Shown here piece by piece: positions 25,491 to 35,173 of a stretch of DNA of 64,000 bases (position 1 is its first letter; every line of letters starts with the position of its first letter). The notes under the pieces were generated by a model. The model searched no databases and was not told where the DNA came from. It was given only the letters and a program-made list of their open reading frames with translations. This DNA is from Shimia sp051201625 (GTDB lineage: Bacteria; Pseudomonadota; Alphaproteobacteria; Rhodobacterales; Rhodobacteraceae), in contig NZ_CP179203.1 of the NCBI RefSeq assembly GCF_051201625.1, positions 1,302,001 through 1,366,000 on the forward strand. Reading direction: 5' to 3'. The position numbers and the translations under genes were made by a program.

Positions 25491-26402
25491 ATGAAGATGC
25501 ACATTGAATTCCGCCATTTACGCACAGTGAGGGCGGTTCATGAATATGGTGGTTTGGCGCGCGCGGCCGAGCAATTAAATATTACTCAGTCAGCCCTTTC
25601 TCATCAGATAAAAGGGTTGGAAGACCAGACGGGCGTTGAATTGTTTGTGCGTCGCTCGAAGCCGATGAAGCTATCGGTGGCGGGAAAGCGAATGCTGCGG
25701 TTGGCCAATAAGGTTTTGCCGGAAGTCGAAGCTTTAGAGTCTGAATTTGACGGTCTGCGCAGTGGTAGCGCAGGGCGACTTCATATTGCCATCGAATGCC
25801 ACGCTTGTTTTGAATGGCTTTTCCCAGTTCTGGAGCGATTTAGGAAGAAATGGCCGGACGTTGATGTTGACATTCGCCCTGGGCTAGCCTTTGACGCAAT
25901 GCCCGCATTGCAAAAGGAAGATGTGGATCTTGTGGTGTCCTCAGATCCCGATGACCTGCCAGGTATAGCTTTTTCGCACTTGTTTAATTATCACCCCGTT
26001 TTTGTGGCGTCTGCGCAGCATCCACTGGCTGATAAAGATTGGATAGACGCTGGAGATTTCCGTGGTCAAACTCTGATAACCTATCCGGTTGAACGATCAC
26101 GACTAGATATTTTTTCGCAGCTTCTAACACCAGCTAAGGTAGAACCCGAAAGTATAAGGCAAGCCGAGTTGACAGCAGTAATTCTTTTACTTGTGGCGTC
26201 GAACCGTGGTGTATCAGTGCTTCCAGATTGGGTTGTGCGTGAGGTAAAATATAGTAGTGATTACATTACCCGACCCCTTACGAAAAGTGGTTTGACGCGT
26301 CAACTTTTTGCCGCCACGCGCCATGACGATCTTGAGAAGCCATACATGAAGGAACTGATTTCGCTAGCCTCGCAGGAGGCAAGGCGTTTACAGGCGCAAT
26401 AG
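25491..26402 (+). CDS. metR: LysR family regulator, MetR-like
   Basis: About 303 residues. The N-terminal LysR helix-turn-helix is IEFRHLRTVRAVHEYGGLARAAEQLNITQSALSHQIKGLEDQTGVELFVRRSKPMKLSVAGKRML (residues 4-70). The effector domain has MetR-like features (IAIECHACFEWLFPVLERFRKKWPDVDVDI, where homocysteine is sensed in the family). It is divergent from metF, which supports MetR. The start at 25491 (MKMHIEF) is used because the longer in-frame start at 25416 would lie only 16 bases from the metF start and carries no LysR sequence; 25497 is a possible second ATG. Confidence 0.9.
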   Translation: MKMHIEFRHLRTVRAVHEYGGLARAAEQLNITQSALSHQIKGLEDQTGVELFVRRSKPMKLSVAGKRMLRLANKVLPEVEALESEFDGLRSGSAGRLHIAIECHACFEWLFPVLERFRKKWPDVDVDIRPGLAFDAMPALQKEDVDLVVSSDPDDLPGIAFSHLFNYHPVFVASAQHPLADKDWIDAGDFRGQTLITYPVERSRLDIFSQLLTPAKVEPESIRQAELTAVILLLVASNRGVSVLPDWVVREVKYSSDYITRPLTKSGLTRQLFAATRHDDLEKPYMKELISLASQEARRLQAQ

Positions 26403-26436
26403 CATTGGTATGAAAGATGGTATTAGCGGTGAACCT

Positions 26437-27477
26437 TTAGATCACCTTGACTATCTGCTTGCCCTTATTGCCGCCAATCAACATTGACTGGAACGCCGAT
26501 GGGGCCGTTTCCAGACCTTCGGCGATATCTTCGCCGTATCCCAGTGCGCCTGATGCGACATGAGGTCCGACCTCCTTCAGGAAATCTGGATATCGGTCAA
26601 AGTGATTAGAAATGATAAAGCCTTGAACTGCCAAATGTTTGACCAGAATTGTGCGCCAAATTCGGGGGCCGGTCAGGCCCTCCGCTGCTGCATCCGCGCC
26701 AAGACCCCCAGCATTGTACCATGCAATCATACCGCAAAGCGGGATCCTTCCAAACGGGTTCATCATCGGAAGGATCGACTCAAGCACTTTACCGCCAACA
26801 TTTTCAAAATAGATGTCGATGCCGTTTGGGCAATGCGGTGCTAGCGCTTCTCGTAGGTCTCTCGCAGAGTCGAAAGCTCGATGATCGATACAAGCATCAA
26901 AGCCGTATTTGACCGTTGCCAAGCGACATTTCTCGGAGTTTCCAGCAATACCGACCGCATTAAGGCCCCGTAACTTTGCCATCTGACCCACCATTGATCC
27001 AACAGGACCCGTGGCAGCAGCGACCACGACCGTTTCGTTCCTTGCAGGTTTGCCGAGTTCTGTCAGCCCATACCAACCGGTAAAGCCTGGCATTCCAAGA
27101 ACGCCAAGCGCCGTGGTGATCGGAGCAATTGAGGGATTTAATTTGCGAATTTCCCGCGCATCCGCAACGCCATGTGTTGCCCATCCGGTCATGCTGAAAA
27201 CAAAGTCGCCTGTTTGAAAACTGGGACTGTTGGATACCAGTATTTCGCCAACTGCGCCGCCTTCCATTAATCCGCCAAGCGGTATTGAAGCAGCGTAGGA
27301 TTTTGTATCATCCATCCTTCCGCGCATGTAGGGATCTAAAGAAAAATAATGTGTTTTTATCAGAACCTCACCGTCGCTTGGCACTGGTATACCGGTGGTT
27401 TCCAGCCGGAAATTCCCGTCTTTTGGTGCGCCGTCGGGGCGGCTGGCCAGCACAATATGCTGCATCTGATCTGTCAT
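26437..27477 (-). CDS. NADP-dependent oxidoreductase, CurA/YncB-type MDR
   Basis: 346 residues of the zinc-free medium-chain dehydrogenase group that reduces alpha,beta-unsaturated carbonyls. It opens with IVLASRPDGAPKDGNFRLETTGIPVPSDGEVLIKTHYFSLDPYMRGRM, a hallmark N terminus of the leukotriene B4 12-hydroxydehydrogenase/CurA branch. The nucleotide-binding loop AAATGPVGSMVGQMAKLRG and IDIYFENVGGKVLESILPMMNPFGRIPLCGMIAWYN follow. The start at 27477 has an ideal AAGGAGA seven bases upstream; an extension to 27534 lacks one. It is monocistronic, divergent from the IMPase gene. Confidence 0.93.
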   Translation of the reverse strand: MTDQMQHIVLASRPDGAPKDGNFRLETTGIPVPSDGEVLIKTHYFSLDPYMRGRMDDTKSYAASIPLGGLMEGGAVGEILVSNSPSFQTGDFVFSMTGWATHGVADAREIRKLNPSIAPITTALGVLGMPGFTGWYGLTELGKPARNETVVVAAATGPVGSMVGQMAKLRGLNAVGIAGNSEKCRLATVKYGFDACIDHRAFDSARDLREALAPHCPNGIDIYFENVGGKVLESILPMMNPFGRIPLCGMIAWYNAGGLGADAAAEGLTGPRIWRTILVKHLAVQGFIISNHFDRYPDFLKEVGPHVASGALGYGEDIAEGLETAPSAFQSMLIGGNKGKQIVKVI

Positions 27478-27650
27478 GGCGCGTCTCCTTAAGCTCCGCT
27501 GCCTAGTCTGCGCTGTGTGACGCAACACTGGCAAGTGAGAACAAGAACTAATTAGTGAGAAAATTCTAAGTACGCATCTGACATCATCGGCCTTGGCAAA
27601 CAGCGATGGTAAGCGTATACGCGCGGTCCTTACCTAAAAGGAGGCATACC

Positions 27651-28442
27651 ATGCCGGGCAGTGCAAATCTCAACATCATGATGAAGGCCGCCCGAAAAGC
27701 GGGCCGTTCGTTGGTTAAAGACTTTCGTGAAGTTGAGAACCTTCAGGTGTCAATGAAAGGTGCCGGTGATTTTGTCAGTCGCGCAGATCTTGCAGCAGAA
27801 GAAATTTTAAAAGACGAACTGCTAAGCGCGCGTCCGACGTATGGCTGGTTGGCTGAAGAAGGTGGCGAAACGCATGGCAAAGATCCGACGCGGCGATGGA
27901 TAGTCGACCCGTTAGATGGTACGACCAACTTTCTCCACGGCTTGCCGCACTGGGCTGTCTCAATCGCGTTAGAGCATAAGGGCCAAATCGTTGCCGGAGT
28001 AGTTTTTGATGCAGCCAAGGACGAGATGTTTTATGCGGAAAAAGGTCAGGGAGCGTGGATGAATGATAATCAACGCCTGCGTGTTTCCGCTCGATCTCGG
28101 ATGATTGAATCAATCTTTGCAACTGGTCTGCCGTTTGGTAACCGACCTGATCTGCCGGATATCCTGCAGGACCTAGGGCGCCTATCTCCTGCGACAGCCG
28201 GTGTGCGTCGCTGGGGTGCTGCGGCGCTGGATATGGCTTATGTGGCTGCAGGGCGTTATGAGGGTTACTGGGAACGACGACTAAACGTTTGGGATATTGC
28301 GGCAGGCGTAATAATTGTGAAAGAAGCCGGTGGCTTCGTTGAGCCACTGAACCCTCGGGGTGATTTGTTGCAGGATGGAAACGTGATCTGTGCCAATGAG
28401 CCTATATTTGAACAGTTTGCCAAAGTTATCCGAAACAACTAG
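27651..28442 (+). CDS. suhB: Inositol monophosphatase family protein (SuhB-like)
   Basis: 263 residues. Mg-dependent phosphatase acting on inositol-1-phosphate or related sugar phosphates; SuhB also influences rRNA transcription in E. coli. Motif A is WIVDPLDGTTNFLHGLPHW with the metal-binding Asp residues, preceded by the Glu in GWLAEEGGE. Motif B is YEGYWERRLNVWDIAAGVIIVKEAGG. The ATG at 27651 follows AAAAGGAGG, so the longer in-frame start at 27606 is rejected. Confidence 0.94.
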   Translation: MPGSANLNIMMKAARKAGRSLVKDFREVENLQVSMKGAGDFVSRADLAAEEILKDELLSARPTYGWLAEEGGETHGKDPTRRWIVDPLDGTTNFLHGLPHWAVSIALEHKGQIVAGVVFDAAKDEMFYAEKGQGAWMNDNQRLRVSARSRMIESIFATGLPFGNRPDLPDILQDLGRLSPATAGVRRWGAAALDMAYVAAGRYEGYWERRLNVWDIAAGVIIVKEAGGFVEPLNPRGDLLQDGNVICANEPIFEQFAKVIRNN

Positions 28443-28470
28443 CTGCTGTTATGTGATTTTCGCCTGGTTC

Positions 28471-28833
28471 CTAACTGTCTGAGGGATGATTAACGCCGTC
28501 AACCCAAGGAATTTCGCCAAGGTCTCGGGGATTGACGCCGTCAAGGCCCCCAAGATTGACCCCATATTCTTTGGGGTTCGATCGGCGCTGGTGGTGCGTA
28601 TAAATTCCGCAGATTTTGCAAAAATAGTGTTTCGCAGTTTTGGTATTCCATTGATAAAGTGACAGGCTGTCGGCGCCTTTTACGATCTCAATCCCATCCA
28701 GCGGGGCTGAGACGGCGGCAGCGCCGCGGCGGCGGCAAAATGAGCAATCGCAGCGGCGCGCGGTTTCGATCTCGTCTAAGAGACTAACCCGCATTTCTAC
28801 AGCACCACAATGACAAGTTAATTTATGCGTCAT
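28471..28833 (-). CDS. GFA family protein (glutathione-dependent formaldehyde-activating type)
   Basis: 120 residues with the zinc-binding cysteines of the GFA/Mss4-like fold: CHCGAVEMRV, CDCSFCRRRGAAAV, then HYFCKICGIYTHHQRR. Most family members are not true formaldehyde enzymes and the role is unknown. The ATG overlaps the stop of the rhomboid gene upstream in ATGA, so the two are translated together. It converges with suhB, with about 28 bases between the stops. Confidence 0.9.
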   Translation of the reverse strand: MTHKLTCHCGAVEMRVSLLDEIETARRCDCSFCRRRGAAAVSAPLDGIEIVKGADSLSLYQWNTKTAKHYFCKICGIYTHHQRRSNPKEYGVNLGGLDGVNPRDLGEIPWVDGVNHPSDS

Positions 28834-29576
28834 CGACGTTTCCTTATTCTGGGGATCGAGCTTTGGGAGAGTCGGTATTTGGTTTCAGGGTGAGGCGGAT
28901 GCCCAGCATGCGCCTGCCAAAAACGTTTTGCACCTCGGCGCAACCAAAGAGGTGTTGTAAGAATGATCCCGGCTACGAAGCCACCAGCATGCGCCCAATA
29001 GGCTACGCCGCCTCCTGTAGTGTCAATCGCAGCACCGCCAAATAGTTGCAACGCGAACCAGACACTTAGCACGACCCAAGCTCGTACCGTGAAAATCTTA
29101 AAAAAGATAATGAAAATTAGGATTACATCAACACGTGCCTTGGGGAACAAAAGAAGATAACCTCCCATGACGCCTGCAATGGCTCCCGAGGCGCCGATCA
29201 TAGGTATTTTACTCAAGGGATCTGGGATAATCTGAGCCAGCGCTGCGCCAACTCCGGCGAGTACATAGAAGAGCAGAAAGCCAAAATGGCCCATCTCATC
29301 CTCCAAGTTATCTCCAAAAATCCATAAAAATAGCATATTACCAGCGATGTGCATCCAGCCGCCATGCATAAACATTGAGGTCAACAGCGTATGCAGCATT
29401 TTACCGTTGCTGACTTGCTCTGGGATCAGAGCCCAGTCAAAGTAGATCTGCATGAGGCGGACATCGTCGCTCATGGTTGGGCGCTGTATTAAAAAAACAG
29501 TAATATTTATCAGGATTAGCGCATAAACGACGTAAGGCGTGCGCCCAGATGGGTTGTGATCTCGAATTGGAAACAT
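28830..29576 (-). CDS. Rhomboid family intramembrane serine protease
   Basis: 248 residues with about six membrane helices. The nucleophile motif is IGASGAIAGVMGGYLLLFP (GxSx with the catalytic Ser) and the catalytic His lies in YWAHAGGFVAGIILT. FMHGGWMHIAGNMLFLWIFGDNLEDEMGHFGFLLFYVLAG in the N-terminal half carries the conserved HxxxN of the oxyanion region. It would cleave membrane-bound substrates in the plane of the inner membrane; its substrate is unknown. The Arg/Ser-rich tail ends IPRIRKRR. It is coupled to the GFA gene. Confidence 0.94.
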   Translation of the reverse strand: MFPIRDHNPSGRTPYVVYALILINITVFLIQRPTMSDDVRLMQIYFDWALIPEQVSNGKMLHTLLTSMFMHGGWMHIAGNMLFLWIFGDNLEDEMGHFGFLLFYVLAGVGAALAQIIPDPLSKIPMIGASGAIAGVMGGYLLLFPKARVDVILIFIIFFKIFTVRAWVVLSVWFALQLFGGAAIDTTGGGVAYWAHAGGFVAGIILTTPLWLRRGAKRFWQAHAGHPPHPETKYRLSQSSIPRIRKRR

Positions 29577-29607
29577 GAAACCACGCTGCGGTCAAATAAT
29601 ACGGGCG

Positions 29608-32600
29608 TCAAGTAGTCCCGCCTAAAAGGGACGCGTTTCCGCCTGCCGCGGTGGTATCGACGCAGATATGTCGCTCACAGCGCGCTCGGGTGGTGTCTGG
29701 CAGGCCAGTGATGAGCGGTAAAATTGCGCCAGAGCGGCGGGCCAGAGCCTGGTCGTAGGATCGGCCCAAATCATCATTGCCCCACCAGATGGCACCTGAG
29801 AAGCCATGCAAAGTTTCTAATGCATCCGGTTGTACCAATCCGCTGGCTTTGACAGCACGACCACCCCTAGCAATAACATGTTCTGCTTGTGCTTTGGCTG
29901 TTTCGGGGCCAGGACCAAGGCAAATCAGAGGCGCGCGCGCAAAGGTGCTGAGGCGATTCGACTCACCAGTTGGTCCGGGAAGTGAGACTGTATCCACAGG
30001 CATCCCAACAGGGCAATTTTTGATCATGCGTTGCAAGGTTTCAGTAGGCATCGACGCAATCCATGTGCCGCCGTCTTGCTGAGCTGGGGCAGCAAATCGG
30101 CTTAGGTAATGAGGGCCGCCTGCTTTAGGGCCAGAGCCTGACAACCCCTCACCACCAAAGGGCTGACTGCCGACGATGGCACCAATCTGGTTACGATTGA
30201 CATATATATTACCTGCTTGAATCTCGTCCGAGATATGCTGCACTCGGTCGTCAATGCGTGTTTGTAAACCGAAGGTTAAGCCGTAGCCCGTTGCGTTGAT
30301 TGCCCGGATCACGTCATCCAATTCGTCAACTGAAAATGTAACCACGTGGAGGACTGGTCCAAAAATCTCGCGGGTTAGGTCAGAAATGCAGGTCACTCGG
30401 ATCAGTGTGGGTGCAATAAAAGTGCCAGTTTGGGGCGTAGGAGCCTGAAACATTACGCGCCCATCAACTTGTGCGTTGGCGATGTGTTCGGCAAGGATCT
30501 GGCGTGCAAACTCGTCGATAACTGGCCCACAGTCGGTACTTAATTCCCAGGGATCGCCAAGCGCCAGTTCTTTCATCGCGCCCTGCAGCATGTCCAGTAG
30601 TGCTTCGGCTATATCTTCCTGAACATAGAGGCAGCGCAATGCTGAGCATCTCTGTCCAGCAGACTGGAAAGCGCTTTCGATAATCGCCGTCACTGCTTGT
30701 TCAAGCAGGGCGGTTGAATCAACAATCATGGCGTTGAGGCCACCTGTTTCTGCAATCAATGGTGCTCCGGGTGTCAGTTCATTTGCCATTATTGATCTGA
30801 TGCGATGGGCCGTTTCAGTGGATCCGGTAAACGCAACGCCATTCACACGTGAGTCCGATGAGAGTGCAGCGCCGACTTTGGCACCCACGCCTGGTAAGAA
30901 TTGTAGGGCGCTGAGGGGCACACCAGCCTCATGCATCAGTTCAACGGCCCTATGCGCGATTAGCGGTGTTTGTTCGGCCGGTTTTGCTAGCACTGCGTTG
31001 CCTGCAGCAAGAGCGGCGCTGATCTGCCCGGTAAAGATCGCTAATGGAAAATTCCATGGGCTGATGCAGGTGAAAACACCGGCGGGTGGAGCGGAGGGGG
31101 CATTGGCCCCGTAGTATCGCAGAAAATCAACCGCCTCGCGCAGTTCTGAAACTGCGTCGAGGGGTGTTTTTCCAGCTTCGCGGGCGAGCAGGGCGAACAA
31201 TTCACCGAACCGTTCTTCGAACAGATCGGCAGCCCGGTTAAGAATGTCGCCTTTCTCACGGGCAGACATCTTCCAAGGTTTTGCCGCAGAAAGGGCTGTC
31301 TCGATATCTAGTGCACTTGCCTGCGCGACGGTTCCAGGAGAGTCAGAGGTCAAAAACGGATTTGTCACCGATGTTGCGGGATCTGGAGATATTGACCCTG
31401 CGATCAAAGGTGCGGCCTGCCATTTTGCGTGCCGATAAGTCTCCCGTCTCTCCTCCAAAAAAGCGAGAGTGGATACGTCGGTCAGGTCGAAGCCCTTCGA
31501 GTTTGCGCGCTCTGGTTGAAAGAGGTCAGGGCCGCGGGGAAAAGTGGCTTTTGTGTTTTCGACGAGCTGAAAGGGATCTTGCGCCACATCAGACGCTGGA
31601 ACGTCTTCATCTATAATCTGGTTCACAAAGGAACTGTTGGCGCCGTTTTCTAGCAACCGTCGCACTAGGTAGGCGAGCAAGTCACGATGCGCCCCGACTG
31701 GTGCGTAAATCCTGCAATTGCAATTTTGCGTATCCAGAGCAAGCTGATGTAAGGCTTCGCCCATGCCGTGCAAGCGCTGGAACTCATACGTGGAATTGTC
31801 GTTGGCCATATTGAGAACCGCTGCCATGGTGTGGGCGTTGTGGGTCGCGAATTGGGGGTAGATCCTGTCGGTCATATTGAGAAGCTTGCGCACATTGGAA
31901 ATATAAGACACATCTGTTGCGGCCTTGTTTGTAAACACTGGAAAGCCATCAACCCCCAGCATTTGAGCGCGCTTGATTTCGGTGTCCCAATAGGCTCCTT
32001 TTACGAGGCGAACCATGAGTTTGCGGTTCAGTTTTCTCGAAAGCTCGTAGAGGGTGTCGATTGTTGGTCCGGCGCGTTTGCTGTAGGCTTGAACCACAAC
32101 CCCGAAACCATCCCATCCAGCCAGTGACGGCTCGCAAAGCACGGCCTCAATTACGTCCATCGATATGGACAGTCGATCGGACTCTTCAGCGTCAACATTT
32201 AATCCCATGCTGGCAGATTTTGCGAGTAACGCCAGCGATCGTAGTCTAGGCACGAGCGTAGCCATTACTCGCTTGTGTTGTGAGATTTCGTATCGAGGGT
32301 GCAGCGCCGACAGTTTTACCGAAATGCCAGGATTGCGGCGAACGTCATCATACTTGCAGGCTGCAGCGATTGCCGTAATGGCGCGGCTGTAAGATAGGTG
32401 ATAACGCATCGCATCGGCATCGGTTTTTGCGGCCTCACCGAGCATATCATAGGAATAGGTGTAGCCCTTGGCTTCCATGCCGGCAGCGCGGTCCATGGCA
32501 GACGTGATGGTTTCCCCTAGGACGAACTGGCGCCCCATTTCTCTCATAGCGCGACTAATGGCGGTGCGGATTACAGGTTCGCCCAGACGCTTGACCGCGC

Positions 32601-33030
32601 TGCGCAAAGTGCCAATCAATCCGGTTTTGTGGCTCTCGAGAACCTTGCCTGTGAGCATCAGCGCCCATGTCGACGCATTGACTAGTGAAGAGATCGATGC
32701 GCCAAGATGACGCCCCCAGTCCGACGGGGCAATCTTGTCTTCAATTAATGCATCAATAGTTTCTGCATCTGGGACCCTGAGAAGCGCCTCGGCTAGACAC
32801 ATCAATGCGATACCCTCATCAGTGGAGAGGCCATACTCGGCCAGAAAGCCCTCCATCAAACTCGGATTAGTCTGATTGCGGATTGTGCGCACAAGATCGG
32901 TTGCCCGTTCCGAAATCTGTGCACGTTCAGCTAAGGTTAAACCGGACTCGGCGGCAAGTGTCCGGACGAGGTCTGCTTCACTTCGATACGTGGCCGTATC
33001 TATCAAGTGGCGAGATGAAGGTATTGTCAT
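29608..33030 (-). CDS. putA: Bifunctional proline dehydrogenase / P5C dehydrogenase PutA
   Basis: 1140 residues. It converts proline to glutamate: a FAD-linked proline dehydrogenase barrel (RLVKGAYWD at 341-349; YAPVGAHRDLLAYLVRRLLENG at 442-463), then an NAD-linked aldehyde dehydrogenase (FTCISPWNFPLAIFTGQ at 653-669; FTGSTET at 734-740; Glu761 in ETGGLN; catalytic Cys795 in AGQRCSALR). The protein begins directly with the helical dimerisation arm and lacks the N-terminal ribbon-helix-helix of the autoregulating E. coli form. Control is therefore likely by the divergent Lrp-type gene 102 bp away. The ATG at 33030 is the first plausible one. Confidence 0.97.
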   Translation of the reverse strand: MTIPSSRHLIDTATYRSEADLVRTLAAESGLTLAERAQISERATDLVRTIRNQTNPSLMEGFLAEYGLSTDEGIALMCLAEALLRVPDAETIDALIEDKIAPSDWGRHLGASISSLVNASTWALMLTGKVLESHKTGLIGTLRSAVKRLGEPVIRTAISRAMREMGRQFVLGETITSAMDRAAGMEAKGYTYSYDMLGEAAKTDADAMRYHLSYSRAITAIAAACKYDDVRRNPGISVKLSALHPRYEISQHKRVMATLVPRLRSLALLAKSASMGLNVDAEESDRLSISMDVIEAVLCEPSLAGWDGFGVVVQAYSKRAGPTIDTLYELSRKLNRKLMVRLVKGAYWDTEIKRAQMLGVDGFPVFTNKAATDVSYISNVRKLLNMTDRIYPQFATHNAHTMAAVLNMANDNSTYEFQRLHGMGEALHQLALDTQNCNCRIYAPVGAHRDLLAYLVRRLLENGANSSFVNQIIDEDVPASDVAQDPFQLVENTKATFPRGPDLFQPERANSKGFDLTDVSTLAFLEERRETYRHAKWQAAPLIAGSISPDPATSVTNPFLTSDSPGTVAQASALDIETALSAAKPWKMSAREKGDILNRAADLFEERFGELFALLAREAGKTPLDAVSELREAVDFLRYYGANAPSAPPAGVFTCISPWNFPLAIFTGQISAALAAGNAVLAKPAEQTPLIAHRAVELMHEAGVPLSALQFLPGVGAKVGAALSSDSRVNGVAFTGSTETAHRIRSIMANELTPGAPLIAETGGLNAMIVDSTALLEQAVTAIIESAFQSAGQRCSALRCLYVQEDIAEALLDMLQGAMKELALGDPWELSTDCGPVIDEFARQILAEHIANAQVDGRVMFQAPTPQTGTFIAPTLIRVTCISDLTREIFGPVLHVVTFSVDELDDVIRAINATGYGLTFGLQTRIDDRVQHISDEIQAGNIYVNRNQIGAIVGSQPFGGEGLSGSGPKAGGPHYLSRFAAPAQQDGGTWIASMPTETLQRMIKNCPVGMPVDTVSLPGPTGESNRLSTFARAPLICLGPGPETAKAQAEHVIARGGRAVKASGLVQPDALETLHGFSGAIWWGNDDLGRSYDQALARRSGAILPLITGLPDTTRARCERHICVDTTAAGGNASLLGGTT

Positions 33031-33132
33031 TGTGTGTCCAGTTTTTTATTTAGTATAGGTTGTAAGTTTCAGGCAAATCGCCCGTAAAATTGTTTTTTTC
33101 AGAGAAAGTGAAAAGAAATTTGGGAATATCTA

Positions 33133-33606
33133 ATGCAAGGTGAAAAGATTGATCTGGATAGGTTTGACTGTGCGATTCTGGATGTGTTGAGTACTGACGG
33201 TCGGATCTCGATCACTGACCTGGCACGTCGCATTGGCCTATCCAAAAGCCCAACCCAAGCCCGCTTACGGCGTATGGAGCGGGCGGGGGTGATAACCGGA
33301 TATCGGGCCCTGCTGGATCCAGTGCAACTTGGGCTGGATCATGTGGCCTTTGTTGAAGTCAAATTGGCGGACACGCGCGAAAGGGCTTTACAGGCGTTCA
33401 ATAAAGCCGTGTTGCAGGTAGCCGAAATTGAGCAAGCTCATATGATCGCAAGCCATTTCGATTATCTTTTGAAAGTTCGCACGAGTGATATGGCTGCTTA
33501 CCGGACGATTCTCGGTGAGAAAATCTCTGCGTTGCCGCACGTAGCGAGCACATCGACCTATGTCGCAATGCAGGCTGTAAAAGATACTGGCCTCGCAGAG
33601 ATGTGA
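33133..33606 (+). CDS. Lrp/AsnC family regulator, probable putA activator
   Basis: 157 residues. The winged helix is LDRFDCAILDVLSTDGRISITDLARRIGLSKSPTQARLRRMERAGVITGYRALLD (about 7-61), followed by the RAM ligand-binding domain (HVAFVEVKLADTRERALQAFNKAVLQVAEIEQAHMIASHFDYLLKVRTSDMAAY). It is divergent from putA, the arrangement of PutR, the proline-responsive activator in alphaproteobacteria. That identity is inferred from context. The ATG lies 12 bases after a weak GGGAAT site. Confidence 0.92.
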   Translation: MQGEKIDLDRFDCAILDVLSTDGRISITDLARRIGLSKSPTQARLRRMERAGVITGYRALLDPVQLGLDHVAFVEVKLADTRERALQAFNKAVLQVAEIEQAHMIASHFDYLLKVRTSDMAAYRTILGEKISALPHVASTSTYVAMQAVKDTGLAEM

Positions 33607-33643
33607 CTTTTCTGGGACTGGGTACTCGTGCGAGGCTTTGTTT

Positions 33644-34198
33644 ATGAAACTATGTGCAATTCTGATACTACTAACGATTTCGGGGCGGGCTTTGGCTTGC
33701 CCAGTTGCTCCAGATCACCAGAACGCTCTTGATGTTCTCATTGACCAGCTCCAAAAAGCTCCGAATGAGGCGGTGGCTCGCGGTCTCTCAAATAATATGT
33801 GGACCTACTGGGCTGATGCACCCGATGAGATTTCTCAGGAAATACTGGATCGAGGCATGAGTCGGCGCGCGGCGTGGGACTTGTCGGGAGCTCGGGAAGA
33901 CTTTGACCGTCTTGTCAAATATTGTCCCGAGTTTGCTGAGGGATACAACCAACGAGCCTTCGTCAACTTTCTACGAAAGGATTATGTGGCTGCGCTTCCT
34001 GACCTGGAGCGCGCCATCGTCCTGTCCCCACGCCACGTAGGTGCGTTGTCAGGGCGGGCTCTGGCATTGGTAGCGTTAGGGCGTGATGCGGAAGCTCAGG
34101 ATGCTTTGGCGGAAGCTTTGGAGTTGAACCCATGGTTACCGGAGCGTCGTTTGCTAAAGCCCCCAGCGGCAAAGGAAAAGCAGGGGCAAGACCTGTAA
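33644..34198 (+). CDS. Periplasmic TPR protein
   Basis: 184 residues. The signal peptide (MKLCAILILLTISGRALA) ends before CPVAPDHQN. The mature part has TPR-like helical pairs: MSRRAAWDLSGAREDFDRLVKYCPEFAEGYNQRAFVNFLRKDYVAALPDLERAIVLSPRHVGALSGRALALVALGRDAEAQDALAEALELNP. Such proteins mediate protein contacts in the periplasm; the partner is unknown. ATG 33644 with GAGG eight bases upstream is preferred over a TTG two codons earlier. It lies 37 bases after the Lrp gene, but shared function is not implied. Confidence 0.85.
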   Translation: MKLCAILILLTISGRALACPVAPDHQNALDVLIDQLQKAPNEAVARGLSNNMWTYWADAPDEISQEILDRGMSRRAAWDLSGAREDFDRLVKYCPEFAEGYNQRAFVNFLRKDYVAALPDLERAIVLSPRHVGALSGRALALVALGRDAEAQDALAEALELNPWLPERRLLKPPAAKEKQGQDL

Positions 34199-34284
34199 GG
34201 CTTCAATGCCAAATGCACAAAAAAAGTTCGTGAGTAACCTTGTCCCGACCAATTACATCCATCACCCTTCGTTTTTGCAGCTAC

Positions 34285-35100
34285 ATGTTTTCACTGTCGC
34301 CTTTCAAAGTCCGCCACCTCCTGCCAAGGTTTGTAATCATTGGCATTTTGAAGCGTTTGAATAATTATGGTTCAAAACTTTCTCAAATAGTTAAAGTGCA
34401 TTTCCTTTCAAGCCTCGCCGCTCTGCTGTCAGTTTTAATCGTGGGTGGGCAAGGCGTTTACGCGCAGTCGGTTGCGATTGGGTTAGAGGCAGCGCAAAGA
34501 GGCGACTTCGCGTTGGCTCTTGGGGAATGGCAACCATTGGCGGATCAGGGAGACGCAGACGCACAGTTTTACGTAGGTGTGCTGCACTTCAACGGTTATG
34601 GCGTCACTCAAGACCGAAATGCTGCAGAGAAGTGGTATCGCCTCGCGGCAGAACAGGGGTTGGCACGGGCGCAGTTCAATTTGGGCGTTATGTTTTTCAA
34701 CGGATATGGTGTCGTTCAGAATTATAGCGAGGCTGGGAAGTGGTACCGCTTGTCGGCGCAGCAAGGCGAGGCTCAGGCGCAGAATAACCTTGGTTACATG
34801 TATTGGAAAGGCGAGGGTGTTCAGCAAGATTATCTGGAAGCTATGACTTATTTCCGTCTCTCAGCTGCGCAGGGGCACGGGCAGGCACAGTTTAGTCTGG
34901 GATGGATGTACTGGAAGGGTGAAGGTGTCGTTCAGGACGATGTTTTTGCGCACATGTGGTTTAGCATCGCGGAGTCTCAGGGCCATGACGAAGGAAAAAA
35001 AAATCGTATCGGGGTAGAGATGACAATGACGGCAAATGACATAGCAAAAGCGCAACTTCTGGTCCGCGATTGCGTTGCTTTGAACTTTAAGGGGTGCTGA
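34285..35100 (+). CDS. Secreted Sel1-repeat protein
   Basis: About 271 residues from the first ATG. A signal peptide (VHFLSSLAALLSVLIVGGQGVYAQS) is preceded by about 37 basic residues, so a GTG at 34396 that starts exactly at the signal peptide may be the true start; neither has a good ribosome site. The mature part holds four to five Sel1-type repeats (for example DADAQFYVGVLHFNGYGVTQDRNAAEKWYRLAAEQG, repeated with YMYWKGEGVQQDYLEAMTYFRLSAAQG), each about 36 residues. Sel1 repeats act as protein-protein scaffolds, and no specific partner is indicated. Two C-terminal cysteines (RDCVALNFKGC) may pair. Confidence 0.85.
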   Translation: MFSLSPFKVRHLLPRFVIIGILKRLNNYGSKLSQIVKVHFLSSLAALLSVLIVGGQGVYAQSVAIGLEAAQRGDFALALGEWQPLADQGDADAQFYVGVLHFNGYGVTQDRNAAEKWYRLAAEQGLARAQFNLGVMFFNGYGVVQNYSEAGKWYRLSAQQGEAQAQNNLGYMYWKGEGVQQDYLEAMTYFRLSAAQGHGQAQFSLGWMYWKGEGVVQDDVFAHMWFSIAESQGHDEGKKNRIGVEMTMTANDIAKAQLLVRDCVALNFKGC

Positions 35101-35173
35101 CTAGTTCGCATATTCATCCAATTACGGCGTCGGTAGTGTATTGCTAGAAAGTTACCGGCTGCACCGAAAGGCT

